Assembly: GCA_027623425.1 (NCBI GenBank) | Contig: JAQBTH010000003.1 | Location: forward strand, 1 to 55,435 | Length of the DNA stretch: 55,435 nt | Direction: 5' to 3' | DNA from: a bacterium | GTDB lineage: Bacteria > Margulisbacteria > Marinamargulisbacteria > UBA817 > JAQBTH01 | Part shown: positions 8,472-18,342 of the stretch, in pieces | Layout: each line of letters starts with the position of its first letter | How positions within the stretch are numbered: position 1 is the first letter of the stretch | The notes under the pieces: generated by a model | The model's input: the letters and a program-made list of their open reading frames with translations, nothing else | The model's database searches: none | What the model was told of the DNA's origin: nothing | Translations under genes and position numbers: made by a program

Positions 8472-10310
8472 TCATCTTTTCCAGTAGGGCAACCAAAGCA
8501 TTTCGATAAGGGCTTCATTGGACTCACACAGGGTTTGGGCTACCAATACAGGGTCGGTTTTTAGCAACGTCTTAAGTTTGGCTATTTTAGCGCGACTTTG
8601 TGCAATAAGCGGGCTATCAGGGAGGTCTTTGGCGCTTAGCAACTGCTCTTCATTGTGCAATAACACGTTTATCCACATCAAAAAGGGAAATACTTGTAAG
8701 GCGGCGTCACTCTCCAACACATCTTGCTGTTCATCGATCGAAAAGGTAACATAACTGTCTCTTTGACCCACCTCACCCCTCTCTACATATCCTTTTACTT
8801 CCTCTAGAATACGTTTCAACCTCTTTACACGTACTCCTAAGGCATCTAAATCAGAAATTGGCCGAAGAAAACTGGCGTTAAAGGTGGTTTTGGTCACGTA
8901 ACGGCCATAGGGCGCAGGTCGGCCTGAAGTCAGCTCATTCACTACGGCTTCGGACTGTTGAAGCACCGTAAATAACATGCACATATTCCCTTTTGCCTCA
9001 CCGGTTTCAATAAAATGATTGTATTCGGATACGTCTTCTTCATCGGCACCATCCGCTAACTGTTCTAAAAAGTCATATTGCAGTGAAAGGGCTGGTAATA
9101 ATTCCGCTTTTACCCACACCTCCAGGCCCTCTTTCCAATAGGTGGGCATGGCAAAACTCTTTGTTGCGTGCCTATTTTCAATGATCTGAGTCGGGTCAAA
9201 GGGCGTGTTTAAACGGTGCGTCACAATATGAGCGGCCATGTTATGAACCATGCGTGTATTCCATTTCCAAATTTGGTCCAAATACGGTGTGTTTGAGTCT
9301 AAAACGAGACTATTTGGCATTACCTCATTTACCCCATCTGCAAAGGCATGAGCCGCAGACTGGTCATTGCCATATTTAAGTAGCGCGTATGGAAATATAT
9401 AGTCTGGAAAATCCAAGTTACAATGGGGGGTTGTGCATGGCGTCAGTTCTTCTAAATCCGACAGTACCAACTGATTTTCAGGCAACACTACCATGTTATT
9501 CCAACTGGCATTTCGATGCAACGATGGGGGCGATAAAACCAAGAAATTGGCCACGCATTTTCCTGCTTGGTGTAAATAGTGTGTAAAGGTGGGCTTATAG
9601 GACGAATCAAACGCCGGATTATCCGTAAATGAATAGCGAATGGAACCCGGGCTAAGTCGCAACAATTCGCCCAAATCAAATTTAAAATCAGGCCCAACCA
9701 AGGCCATTGGCACCGCGCCACAGGGCAACAATTGTTGTTTTTTTTCGTCATCATCTAATTTATCGTGAAGTTGGCATAAGTGATTATGTTCCGCCTCAAT
9801 GCCTTCCCAATCGCTGCCACCTGTAATGCGTAAATGGGCTTTAAGATAGGCCCCTGCCTGGTTTCTTAAATGAAACGATGGAAAGCCACCGGTTGGTGCG
9901 CCAGCCCCTTTTAACTCAACGACAAATTCCGCGTCGGCTAGTCTTGCGATTAGTGGTTCGTAGTTGGAGTCTGGTGTGGCTCGGTGTAAAACGACGCCCG
10001 ATCGCGACATTTCTGGCGAGTCTTCTGGGGCCACCATCAGCAGAGCCCAAAGCGACTGTGTGGCCGCAGGATCAGTGGCGAGTACCTGATTGTTTTGCAT
10101 CAGCTCAGTTAGTTGTGGTGGTAATTCAGTGGCGATAGTGGCACGTTGCCACGGTTGATCACTATCTTGCACGCTTAAGGGTACAATGTGGGTCACCATT
10201 TGCGTGTCTAAATTGATATCGCGAAACGACGGCGAATCTGAATACACCGGTGTTATTTTGTGTGCCTTATTCCGGCTAAATCCAAGTAAGTATGGGGTCA
10301 ATTTGGCCAC
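8472..10310 (-). CDS. SelO/kinase-fold-like protein, copy B
   Basis: Shares with the adjacent gene ELKGAGAPTGGFPSFHLRNQAGAYLKAHLRITGG, LRLSPGSIRYSFTDNPA, HRNASWNNMVVLPENQLVLSDLEELTP. Confidence 0.6.
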   Translation of the reverse strand: MAKLTPYLLGFSRNKAHKITPVYSDSPSFRDINLDTQMVTHIVPLSVQDSDQPWQRATIATELPPQLTELMQNNQVLATDPAATQSLWALLMVAPEDSPEMSRSGVVLHRATPDSNYEPLIARLADAEFVVELKGAGAPTGGFPSFHLRNQAGAYLKAHLRITGGSDWEGIEAEHNHLCQLHDKLDDDEKKQQLLPCGAVPMALVGPDFKFDLGELLRLSPGSIRYSFTDNPAFDSSYKPTFTHYLHQAGKCVANFLVLSPPSLHRNASWNNMVVLPENQLVLSDLEELTPCTTPHCNLDFPDYIFPYALLKYGNDQSAAHAFADGVNEVMPNSLVLDSNTPYLDQIWKWNTRMVHNMAAHIVTHRLNTPFDPTQIIENRHATKSFAMPTYWKEGLEVWVKAELLPALSLQYDFLEQLADGADEEDVSEYNHFIETGEAKGNMCMLFTVLQQSEAVVNELTSGRPAPYGRYVTKTTFNASFLRPISDLDALGVRVKRLKRILEEVKGYVERGEVGQRDSYVTFSIDEQQDVLESDAALQVFPFLMWINVLLHNEEQLLSAKDLPDSPLIAQSRAKIAKLKTLLKTDPVLVAQTLCESNEALIEMLWLPYWKR

Positions 10311-12082
10311 CTTTGGTAGGGTAATGCGATCAGATCATGAACGGCCTTGTTGCCTAGCGCGAACGCCGCTTTGATGGTTTCGGGATCCGTTTTGAGTTGC
10401 TCATAGAGGGTTTGGCACTTTGTCAGCGAGTCGCTTAGCACTTTGCGTGTTGCCGCGTCCCACTCATTCGATTTTAAGGCGCCCTCTAAAAACCGTGTTT
10501 CGGTGTTGCAATACACTGACAGCACACCAAGAAACGGATAGGCGATAAGGCCAAAATCAAAGAATTTAATATTAATGCGTAAGCGTTGATGTTCGGTTAA
10601 GTAGTGGGTATCAATGGGAATTTTTCCTGTTGCTACGGCGGCCTTCATTTCCTCTATCCATCTCGCGGCCATTTGCTCGCGCTCATACACCTCATAAGAG
10701 AATTTAAACTCGCCTAAAAGTAAATTCTCAATTTTTTGAGCGGTGATATACGCGCCAAACTCACTGGCCTGATCGCTTGCAGGTTTATGGGTGTCTACCA
10801 CCTCATTTTGGTGCTGCAGAGTTGCGTTTTTGGCGATTAATTCTTGCAATACTTTGCGTTGCTTTTCCATACTTGGAATACCGTGGCGCTCTACCCATTC
10901 GAGTGTGGGCATAGAAAAATAATCCGAGTGGGCAAAATAATGAATTGCCGTTACATTTTCATCAATAAAATCCGTATTCATGGTCATATTTAGCCGGGTT
11001 TTAATCACATTTGGCGCAACTTTTTCCATCATATAGGCATTATATAGGCACAAATCGGTTGTGGGCGCATCTTGAGCCCATTTCGATGCGCACCCCACAC
11101 CTGCTTTTAAGCCGCTTATAAACTGGGGCGTCCACATATGCCGAAACGGGTGGGTATGCAAGTACGGTGGGTACAAACATTCCATCAAGTCCAAATTACA
11201 ATGACCGGTGGCCAAGGTGGTTAGCTCTTCAAAATCCGTTAATACGTAGCGATTCTCACTCACATACACCATATTATTCCAGCTATTATTTCGGTGTTGC
11301 GCGGGCGATGGCAATGAAAAGTACTTACTGCTTTCTTTGCCTGCATCAATCATAAATTGAGACTGACTTCCGCCTAAGTGCTGCGTCATTGCCGGGTTGT
11401 TATAGAAACTAAATCGCAGTGTGGATGGCGCTAAACGTAGCAGCAGCGCCATGTCGATGCGTTGGTTTTGTGTATGAATTGCGAATGGCATTAATCCAAG
11501 CGCTCGCATGTCTTCCCCATCGGGTATCTGGTCTTCGATCGCCTTCATATTGCATAGGTTTAAAAATTCCCGTTCTGCTCCAGCCAGCCCCATTCCACCC
11601 GTCACACGTAAATGGGAATTATTGGTACCTGCCTGGTTTCGAAAATGAGTGTGTGGAAATCCTCCCACTGGGCTTCCGACTCCTTTGGCTTCGATCACAT
11701 ACTCGTAGCCACTTACTTTGAGCGTCATTGGTTCGAAGCCGGTATCTGTCTTTCTCATCAATGCTCCCATACGGGCCATGGCCACTTGGAAACGGTCGAC
11801 GGTGTCGGCTTTTGGCATATACATTAGCGCGTAATACGGTGATTTTTCTTCGGTCGTGGTGCAAAAGAATTGGTTTTTCGCGATTATCGTCTTTAGATCG
11901 TCAGGCAAATAGTCCTTATCATCGGTTAAGTACCATTGATTGGCGCTTTGCACGATTTCTAGTGGAATTAGCGTCGCTGAATACCATTCTCGCTTGATGC
12001 CCATATCTTGAAAATGAGGCGAGTCGCCCAATAATGGAACTATTTTTCCGTTTTCCCGATATAAGCCAATAATATGTTTCAC
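10298..12082 (-). CDS. SelO/kinase-fold-like protein, copy A
   Basis: EAKGVGSPVGGFPHTHFRNQAGTNNSHLRVTGG...GAEREFLNL, LLLRLAPSTLRFSF, HRNNSWNNMVYVSENRYVLTDFEELT; ATGA overlap with upstream GT4. Confidence 0.6.
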   Translation of the reverse strand: MKHIIGLYRENGKIVPLLGDSPHFQDMGIKREWYSATLIPLEIVQSANQWYLTDDKDYLPDDLKTIIAKNQFFCTTTEEKSPYYALMYMPKADTVDRFQVAMARMGALMRKTDTGFEPMTLKVSGYEYVIEAKGVGSPVGGFPHTHFRNQAGTNNSHLRVTGGMGLAGAEREFLNLCNMKAIEDQIPDGEDMRALGLMPFAIHTQNQRIDMALLLRLAPSTLRFSFYNNPAMTQHLGGSQSQFMIDAGKESSKYFSLPSPAQHRNNSWNNMVYVSENRYVLTDFEELTTLATGHCNLDLMECLYPPYLHTHPFRHMWTPQFISGLKAGVGCASKWAQDAPTTDLCLYNAYMMEKVAPNVIKTRLNMTMNTDFIDENVTAIHYFAHSDYFSMPTLEWVERHGIPSMEKQRKVLQELIAKNATLQHQNEVVDTHKPASDQASEFGAYITAQKIENLLLGEFKFSYEVYEREQMAARWIEEMKAAVATGKIPIDTHYLTEHQRLRINIKFFDFGLIAYPFLGVLSVYCNTETRFLEGALKSNEWDAATRKVLSDSLTKCQTLYEQLKTDPETIKAAFALGNKAVHDLIALPYQRWPN

Positions 12083-13146
12083 CGTGCTGCAATTTCCTTT
12101 AATTTCTCTTCAAATTTATCTACTTCTGTTTCAATTGTAATGGCCTTTGCTACTCGATCGCAATTTTTAGCCAATCGATTGTAGGTGTCCGCATCATCCA
12201 GCGACTCAATTGCGGCCTGCCAATTTTCCAACACAGTAAACTCATTAAGTGCAATGGCACTGTCGTTTATGGCTTCTTTTACGCCACACACATTACTCAC
12301 TATAGCAGGCACATTGTTGTATGCGGCTTCAAACAACACTCTAGGCAAACTGTCTTTTACTAAAGATGGCACGATTACAATCCTGCTTTTTGCGTAAATC
12401 GGCCTCATATCTGTGGTGTTTGGCACGTACAACACATTTGGGTATTTATAGAAATGAAAATCATGATATCGCGGGTCTACCCACCCCTGCACCACCTGGA
12501 ACTGCCGATCGGGCATGCGTTGAATCAGCCACTCTAACACTTCGGCGCCTTTGGCCGGCATTGGGTTTATCATGGTGATGTAGCTCGGTTGTCTGTCTGC
12601 CGCGTTAGACACACAAAACTCGGGCTCCGGCGCCGAATAGACCACAGTCGCCTCTTTCCCCCACCGCACCCGCGTCTGCTCTTTCATGTACTCGCATACG
12701 CTGAAGAGCGCTTTAAACTCGTCCTTCACGCCATCTAACATGGTATACACGTTCTCACTTCGAATAAAACACACATAGTTTTGCGACTTGTCTTTAAAGA
12801 ACTGGGTCACATCGGTGTCAAAATACGGGTTATGCATCATCACAATATCTGGCTTAAATTCCGCTAATAAACGCTCGTATTTTGGAAAATAATCCGCCTC
12901 TTTTACCACCCGAAGCCGCACGCCATCCCACTCATAATGCAACTCTTCATCTTCTATGCGCCCGTGAAGGCCTGTTCCAGCAAGCTCTTTGAGCAAGCGG
13001 TCAAAGTCAAACGGGCCTGTTGTAAATAGGGTTTCTATTTGGTGCCCGCGTTGTTGCAGGTGCTTTACGAGCACTTGGTTACTTAAATCCGCCCCACTTG
13101 GATACAGCGGAAATGGTTTTCTGTAATTTGCGAGTACGATTTTCAA
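12079..13146 (-). CDS. Glycosyltransferase family 4-like protein
   Basis: LKIVLANYRKPFPLYPSGADLSNQVLVKHLQQRGHQIETLF...SRIVIVPSLVKDSLPRVLFEAAYNNVPAIVSNVCGVKEAI. Proposed TTG start at 13146 preceded by GGAG; the longer ORF-track start overlaps the upstream gene. Confidence 0.85.
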   Translation of the reverse strand: MKIVLANYRKPFPLYPSGADLSNQVLVKHLQQRGHQIETLFTTGPFDFDRLLKELAGTGLHGRIEDEELHYEWDGVRLRVVKEADYFPKYERLLAEFKPDIVMMHNPYFDTDVTQFFKDKSQNYVCFIRSENVYTMLDGVKDEFKALFSVCEYMKEQTRVRWGKEATVVYSAPEPEFCVSNAADRQPSYITMINPMPAKGAEVLEWLIQRMPDRQFQVVQGWVDPRYHDFHFYKYPNVLYVPNTTDMRPIYAKSRIVIVPSLVKDSLPRVLFEAAYNNVPAIVSNVCGVKEAINDSAIALNEFTVLENWQAAIESLDDADTYNRLAKNCDRVAKAITIETEVDKFEEKLKEIAAR

Positions 13147-14282
13147 TTTGAATCTCCTGTATTTGGGCGTTTGCTTTTGGCATGTCTCAAACAAAAGTCG
13201 TGTAGAGAAGCCGCACGTTGGAAGCGCGGGTACGCCTGCAAAACAGGCTCTATTTCGGGACAAACGCGAGCGGACTCTCTTGTTAGTATGTGACTGTGAG
13301 CGAGAAAAAACAACCGTAGAGTGTGACATGGCAGTAGCGATACGGCCACATCAAATTCAGGCGTCACAATAAGCGGCATGGCATTATCAAGCACCGTAAT
13401 TAACAATTCAGAAACTAAAATCTTATCGGGCATCTGAGCATCCATATACTGGGACGTCAGTGTGGGAATCTGTCCGTTTAAAGCCTCTTTTAATACCTCG
13501 GTGTAGTGGGCCAAAGCTGCGGCACTTTTATCTAACCTTAATCGCTCCCATGCCGCGTCTCTTTTGGTATGAAATGGGCGTGTTTGGTGTGGCGCGTCAT
13601 GGTGTTGGATCAATCGGGTTACCTGCGTTAAATGACTATAGTCCGTGTTTAGCGGCACGGCCTTGCTCTTTAACATGTGAATGGTAAAACTGGTGCGATC
13701 TAAACTGCTCTGGCGAATCAATCGCGGCGCCAGTTCCCCACAATACTGTGCGATTTCAGACTCATTGGCGTAGTACCGGCTATTATCCAACTGGTAAAAT
13801 TCGTTTTCCTCTAACAGTTGGTCCGACAACATGTTAAAGATCACGCCCAAGCGCGCCACTTGATAGGCCTTTGCAATCATCTGGCGCACATGGGCCTCAT
13901 GATCCTGTTCAATGATGGTCATCACACCACTCATAACCACCCAATCTGGCGCTATTTTGGGCGTATACTCTAGTAAATCTTGTATATGAAAGTGGTGGTG
14001 AGGAAATTGAGCCTCAGCTTGTTTTACGGCGAATTCAGACACGTCTATGCCGTCATAATGTAGGGGAGCTGTACCACGCACATGGCGCAAGTAAGCGAGT
14101 AATTCGCCGGTGCCGGCACCGCAGTCTAATACCGATAGATTGTGGCAGGAAATTGGCCCTGTGATCTGTTCGAAGTTTGTGGCGAGAATGGCGTAGTGCG
14201 ACCAATCGTTTGTACGAAGGAGCGTCGGGGAACCGGACTGTGCGGTGGCCTCGTAATGGGCTTTATTTCTTGTGCTTTTCAT
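13143..14282 (-). CDS. SAM-dependent methyltransferase
   Basis: Motif I SVLDCGAGTGELLAYLR, then YDGIDVSEFAVKQAEAQFP; start at 14282 gives ATGA overlap with upstream GT2. Confidence 0.85.
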   Translation of the reverse strand: MKSTRNKAHYEATAQSGSPTLLRTNDWSHYAILATNFEQITGPISCHNLSVLDCGAGTGELLAYLRHVRGTAPLHYDGIDVSEFAVKQAEAQFPHHHFHIQDLLEYTPKIAPDWVVMSGVMTIIEQDHEAHVRQMIAKAYQVARLGVIFNMLSDQLLEENEFYQLDNSRYYANESEIAQYCGELAPRLIRQSSLDRTSFTIHMLKSKAVPLNTDYSHLTQVTRLIQHHDAPHQTRPFHTKRDAAWERLRLDKSAAALAHYTEVLKEALNGQIPTLTSQYMDAQMPDKILVSELLITVLDNAMPLIVTPEFDVAVSLLPCHTLRLFFLAHSHILTRESARVCPEIEPVLQAYPRFQRAASLHDFCLRHAKSKRPNTGDSN

Positions 14283-15613
14283 CGGGCAGCAATCCGCAGA
14301 GCTAAACGACCAAATCGGCATGTGGTATCTGTTTCATCATAGGGAATACGACGTGTCACATCGGCATCGTATTCCACGTACTGACTTATCATGCATGTTC
14401 GCCCCGTTTGTTGAATTAATTCAATCACGTCATCTTTAGAAATCGGCATTAAATATTGGGCAACATCCTGGTATTCCATGCATAATAACCCATAAAATTC
14501 AGGAAAGGCCATGGTGTTTGTGACCAGCACAATCTCGTTGTTATGTTGGATACATAAGTCTTGAATAACGCCCTGCCAATTGTCCTGTTTTGCACACTCA
14601 TCGATGCTCCATAGTGGCGTTTCTTTATTTTGAATATCTAAAACAGACGCGGCCCATTCTTTCTCGGCGATCTGCTGCTGGGTATTGATCTGCATCATCC
14701 CTTCTCGGTATAACCGTATCTTTTCAAGTATCCGCTTTGTTTCTACTGCATCGACTAAATTAAGGCTCTTGATACACGCGCTTTCGGCCTCATCCCACGC
14801 AGCGATTTTCATGTATTGCTGGGCTAATAAATACTGTCCCATGGCCTCTTTCACATTGGGTGATTTATCACGAATGGTAGGGAATAAGTCCTCTAAACTG
14901 TATTGCTTTAAAATGCGGGCATACACATGTTTTAAGTAGGGCCATTCAAATGCCATTTCTTTATAGGTCTTTGGCCTTTGGCGGTACTGATAAATAATCT
15001 CATCTACCCGCACCGTCTCAATTTTGCCTGCGATTCTGGCAAAATGCTCATGATCCTGCGAGCGTTCAAGTATGACATCTAATTTTCCCCATCGGTCATA
15101 GACGGATTTCTGAATTAAAACGCCGCCCATATAAAACGGACATCCCACCAAAATAGTTGCCATAAAAGCATCCGGGTCACGGTAATATTGATCGGGTTTG
15201 AACTCCCCTATGGCTGTTTTTCCGTCTGCCGTCACGTACCGGGTAATGCCATATACCAGCTGTGCGTCTTGCACCTCGATTACCTTGGACAGTAGATGGG
15301 TCAATCCATCCGGAGTTAAACGGTCGTCACCCCCCACCCAACACACCCATTCACTACACACTGCATCCAAGGCCGCGTTCATTGTTTGAGGTCGCCCCAG
15401 ATGCCCTAATTGCAGCACTCTGTCTGCATGGGATTTACTTACCAGCACCGTTCCATCATTAGACCCGTCATCAGCCACTATAATTTCGATGTCTTGCCTG
15501 GCTATCACTCCAGATGAAACGGCATGTTCAACTGCAACCTGGCAACTTGTAAGACACTCTTCTATGTGGTCTTCAACGTTATATGCTGGAATTAAAATGG
15601 ATACGGTAGTCAT
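14279..15613 (-). CDS. Glycosyltransferase family 2
   Basis: MTTVSILIPAYNVEDHIEECL...IEIIVADDGSNDGT...CWVGGDDRLTPDGL. Confidence 0.92.
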   Translation of the reverse strand: MTTVSILIPAYNVEDHIEECLTSCQVAVEHAVSSGVIARQDIEIIVADDGSNDGTVLVSKSHADRVLQLGHLGRPQTMNAALDAVCSEWVCWVGGDDRLTPDGLTHLLSKVIEVQDAQLVYGITRYVTADGKTAIGEFKPDQYYRDPDAFMATILVGCPFYMGGVLIQKSVYDRWGKLDVILERSQDHEHFARIAGKIETVRVDEIIYQYRQRPKTYKEMAFEWPYLKHVYARILKQYSLEDLFPTIRDKSPNVKEAMGQYLLAQQYMKIAAWDEAESACIKSLNLVDAVETKRILEKIRLYREGMMQINTQQQIAEKEWAASVLDIQNKETPLWSIDECAKQDNWQGVIQDLCIQHNNEIVLVTNTMAFPEFYGLLCMEYQDVAQYLMPISKDDVIELIQQTGRTCMISQYVEYDADVTRRIPYDETDTTCRFGRLALRIAAR

Positions 15614-17142
15614 TAACTAAAATTATCGGTAATAAACTGCTGCGTCGTATAAAGATGGTGCGTTAATTCATGGGTCTCAAATAATCGGTATAAAAAAGAA
15701 TCGGGATGCACCACCACTTTTGGTAAGGCTTGCCCGCATTTATTGTATTGTTTTAAGCTTGAGCCAAATAGGTGAAATAGAACACTGGAATTGGACGTGT
15801 TCTCATAAAATGCAACATCCTTTGGCCCCATTTGGCGGGTGTAACTAAAGCGCATATCGCAAGTAACTGGACATATGTGCTCATAGGGCACGATTTTAAC
15901 ATCATGCGCGCTAAAGTCAGAGTGATGAAAGACCTTGGTGACCAAATCCGGTCCAATGCAGCCCCAATCTTTCGGATTATAGTGCAATGGCATTTGATTC
16001 AGAATCTCGTGGATGAATGGATGTTGAGCCTGAAATGCCAAAACACCGTTGCAAACCCCTTTTGGATCGCCTGACATGGTTTCATAAAAAAGGCTATTTT
16101 CTAATGCTTTTGGTACTTTTTTTGCCAAAAACACGTCAGTATCTAAGTAAATACCACCATATTTAAATAAAAGCGCGAATCGTAACACGTCAGTTTGATG
16201 GGAAAACCAAAACGGATGAGACTCGGCATCTGGTGATGCGGCAATCGTCCACGTTTCAAGCGGGGTGTTTTGTATAATATCCGACACTTTGTACGGCACG
16301 ATGGTGACATGAGTTGATGCCTCGCCTAAATGGGAGGCGTTTAAACCGTTACTAAACAGATAAATCGGTTTGTCCGGGTACACCTTTGCTGCGCGTTCTA
16401 TGCACGCCAAGTAAATGGGATCTAAGGTCTGTGCCGTTGTGCTCCAAATCATGATTAAATGGTCGTCCACACTTGTGGCTTTAGATAAAGGGTAACTTAG
16501 ATCGTGTTCTGGTTCCGGTGCGAGTTGCGGTGGGGTGCTGTTTGTTTCAGGATGTATTAATCCTGAACTTAGCGTCGCGATGCAGCGTTGCAGTGCTTTA
16601 AAAGTGCTTGGATTGATTGGGTTTGAAATCGCGTCGTGTAACAGCATACGCGCGCGCGCCACATTTCCCTTGGTAAATTCGCAAATACCTTGCAAGTAGG
16701 GAATCGTCACTGAGAGCAGTTGTTGGTATTTTTCATTTGATTCTAAGCGTTGATACATGGGTAGAGCCTCTTCAAACCGCATTGTACGTTCATAGAAAGC
16801 CGCTAACTGAAATATGGCGTCATGGTTATCCGAATTGTCTTCAATGGCCTTGAAACAGCTTAATTCGATACGCTGCCCGTCTAGGAGTGTTTTTGTTTGT
16901 GACACTAAGGATTGTTCACTTGTGCCGTCGTCGGGTATGGCGTCTAAGATGCGTGAGGCATCAGCCATGCGACCATCGAGTAGCAAACACAGTGCTTGGG
17001 CCGCTTGCAATTCAGGGTCTAACTCTATCAGATGTGAATTGGCATCCAATAAGGCGCTTACATCTTTGAACTTCTGACCTTGTAATAGGGGTGCTAGAAC
17101 GGGCTTAAATAATTCAATAGTGTCGTACCGGTGCATAAGCAC
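15613..17142 (-). CDS. TPR-like N-terminus plus DXD-type glycosyltransferase (GT32-like)
   Basis: LRFALLFKYGGIYLDTDVFLAKKVPKAL...GVCNGVLAFQAQHPFIHEIL. Confidence 0.85.
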   Translation of the reverse strand: MLMHRYDTIELFKPVLAPLLQGQKFKDVSALLDANSHLIELDPELQAAQALCLLLDGRMADASRILDAIPDDGTSEQSLVSQTKTLLDGQRIELSCFKAIEDNSDNHDAIFQLAAFYERTMRFEEALPMYQRLESNEKYQQLLSVTIPYLQGICEFTKGNVARARMLLHDAISNPINPSTFKALQRCIATLSSGLIHPETNSTPPQLAPEPEHDLSYPLSKATSVDDHLIMIWSTTAQTLDPIYLACIERAAKVYPDKPIYLFSNGLNASHLGEASTHVTIVPYKVSDIIQNTPLETWTIAASPDAESHPFWFSHQTDVLRFALLFKYGGIYLDTDVFLAKKVPKALENSLFYETMSGDPKGVCNGVLAFQAQHPFIHEILNQMPLHYNPKDWGCIGPDLVTKVFHHSDFSAHDVKIVPYEHICPVTCDMRFSYTRQMGPKDVAFYENTSNSSVLFHLFGSSLKQYNKCGQALPKVVVHPDSFLYRLFETHELTHHLYTTQQFITDNFS

Positions 17143-17170
17143 CAGTATACCACCAGAATGTTGAAAGACC

Positions 17171-18334
17171 TTAGATTAAACGGGCTCGAATAACGCCCTG
17201 TACGGCACGGATTCTATCTTCTAAATCCGGAACGGCTTCACCATTAAAATCCACAATGTTATAAGCAAGTTCACCACGGGACTTATTCACCATTTCGGTA
17301 ATATTAAGATTGGCATCTGCAAGAACTGTGGTAATTTTACCAATGATACTGGGTACATTACTGTTGCAAATGGTGATTCGGCTTTCGCCACTACGCTCTA
17401 ATTGGCAGCTTGGGAAGTTAACCGAATTGGTAATATGGCCATTCTCAAGAAAGTCTTTTAATTGATTTACAGCCATTACCGCACAATTGTCTTCCGCCTC
17501 TTCAGTTGATGCGCCTAAATGGGGAATAGAAATGACGTTTTTAACACCTGTTGTAATATCATTTGGAAAATCGGTAACGTAACGGGCCACATTACCAGCC
17601 TTAATGGCTTCCACTAAAGCAGGCTCATCAATAAGTTGGTCCCGAGAAAAATTAAGAACCACAGTGCCCTTCTTCATTTGACCGATGCGTGTTTCGCTAA
17701 TAATGTGTTTGGTTTTTTCACTGAAGGGAACATGAATACTGATAAAGTCAGACGTCCTAAGTAGATTCTCAAGTCCGGCTGCAGGCTTTACAGTGCTAGA
17801 CAGTTCCCACGCTCTATCGACAGAAATAAACGGGTCATACCCCTCAACTTCCATTTCTAGCGCAACACCTGCGTTTGCTACCATCATTCCGATCGCGCCA
17901 AGACCAATAACACCTAACTTTTTCCCCATGATCTCATAGCCTTTGAAATTACCTTTGTTGGTTTCCACCAAACCGGCTATTTCTTGGCCTTGATCACTAA
18001 TACTATTGGAATAGTTAATGCCACCCACAATATCGCGAGATGCTAATAACATACCCGCAATCGCTAACTCTTTAACCGCGTTAGCGTTTGCACCAGGAGT
18101 GTTAAATACAACGATTCCTTTTTTGGTGTATTCCTCAACAGGAATGTTGTTTACACCAGCGCCCGCTCTTGCGACAGCTTTTACCTTCTCGGTGATGGGT
18201 TCATCATGAAGCTTGTAACTGCGCAGAACGATCGCATCAGGATCTGTGCTTTCACCGCTAACCTCATAAGTATCATGATCAAACTTATTGAGGCCTTTGG
18301 AAGAAATTTTATTAAGTGTTTTGATCTTAAACAT
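17171..18334 (-). CDS. serA: D-3-phosphoglycerate dehydrogenase-like, with ACT-like C-terminus
   Basis: AGAGVNNIPVEEYTKKGIVVFNTPGANANAVKELAIAGML, LGVIGLGAIGMMVANA, PHLGASTEEAEDNCA. Confidence 0.9.
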   Translation of the reverse strand: MFKIKTLNKISSKGLNKFDHDTYEVSGESTDPDAIVLRSYKLHDEPITEKVKAVARAGAGVNNIPVEEYTKKGIVVFNTPGANANAVKELAIAGMLLASRDIVGGINYSNSISDQGQEIAGLVETNKGNFKGYEIMGKKLGVIGLGAIGMMVANAGVALEMEVEGYDPFISVDRAWELSSTVKPAAGLENLLRTSDFISIHVPFSEKTKHIISETRIGQMKKGTVVLNFSRDQLIDEPALVEAIKAGNVARYVTDFPNDITTGVKNVISIPHLGASTEEAEDNCAVMAVNQLKDFLENGHITNSVNFPSCQLERSGESRITICNSNVPSIIGKITTVLADANLNITEMVNKSRGELAYNIVDFNGEAVPDLEDRIRAVQGVIRARLI

Positions 18335-18342
18335 AGTGATAC

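Noticed and set aside
13147-13329. 61-codon upstream extension of the GT4 gene in the ORF track
   Set aside because: Overlaps methyltransferase C-terminus; TTG at 13146 has a good RBS and gives a standard GT N-terminus
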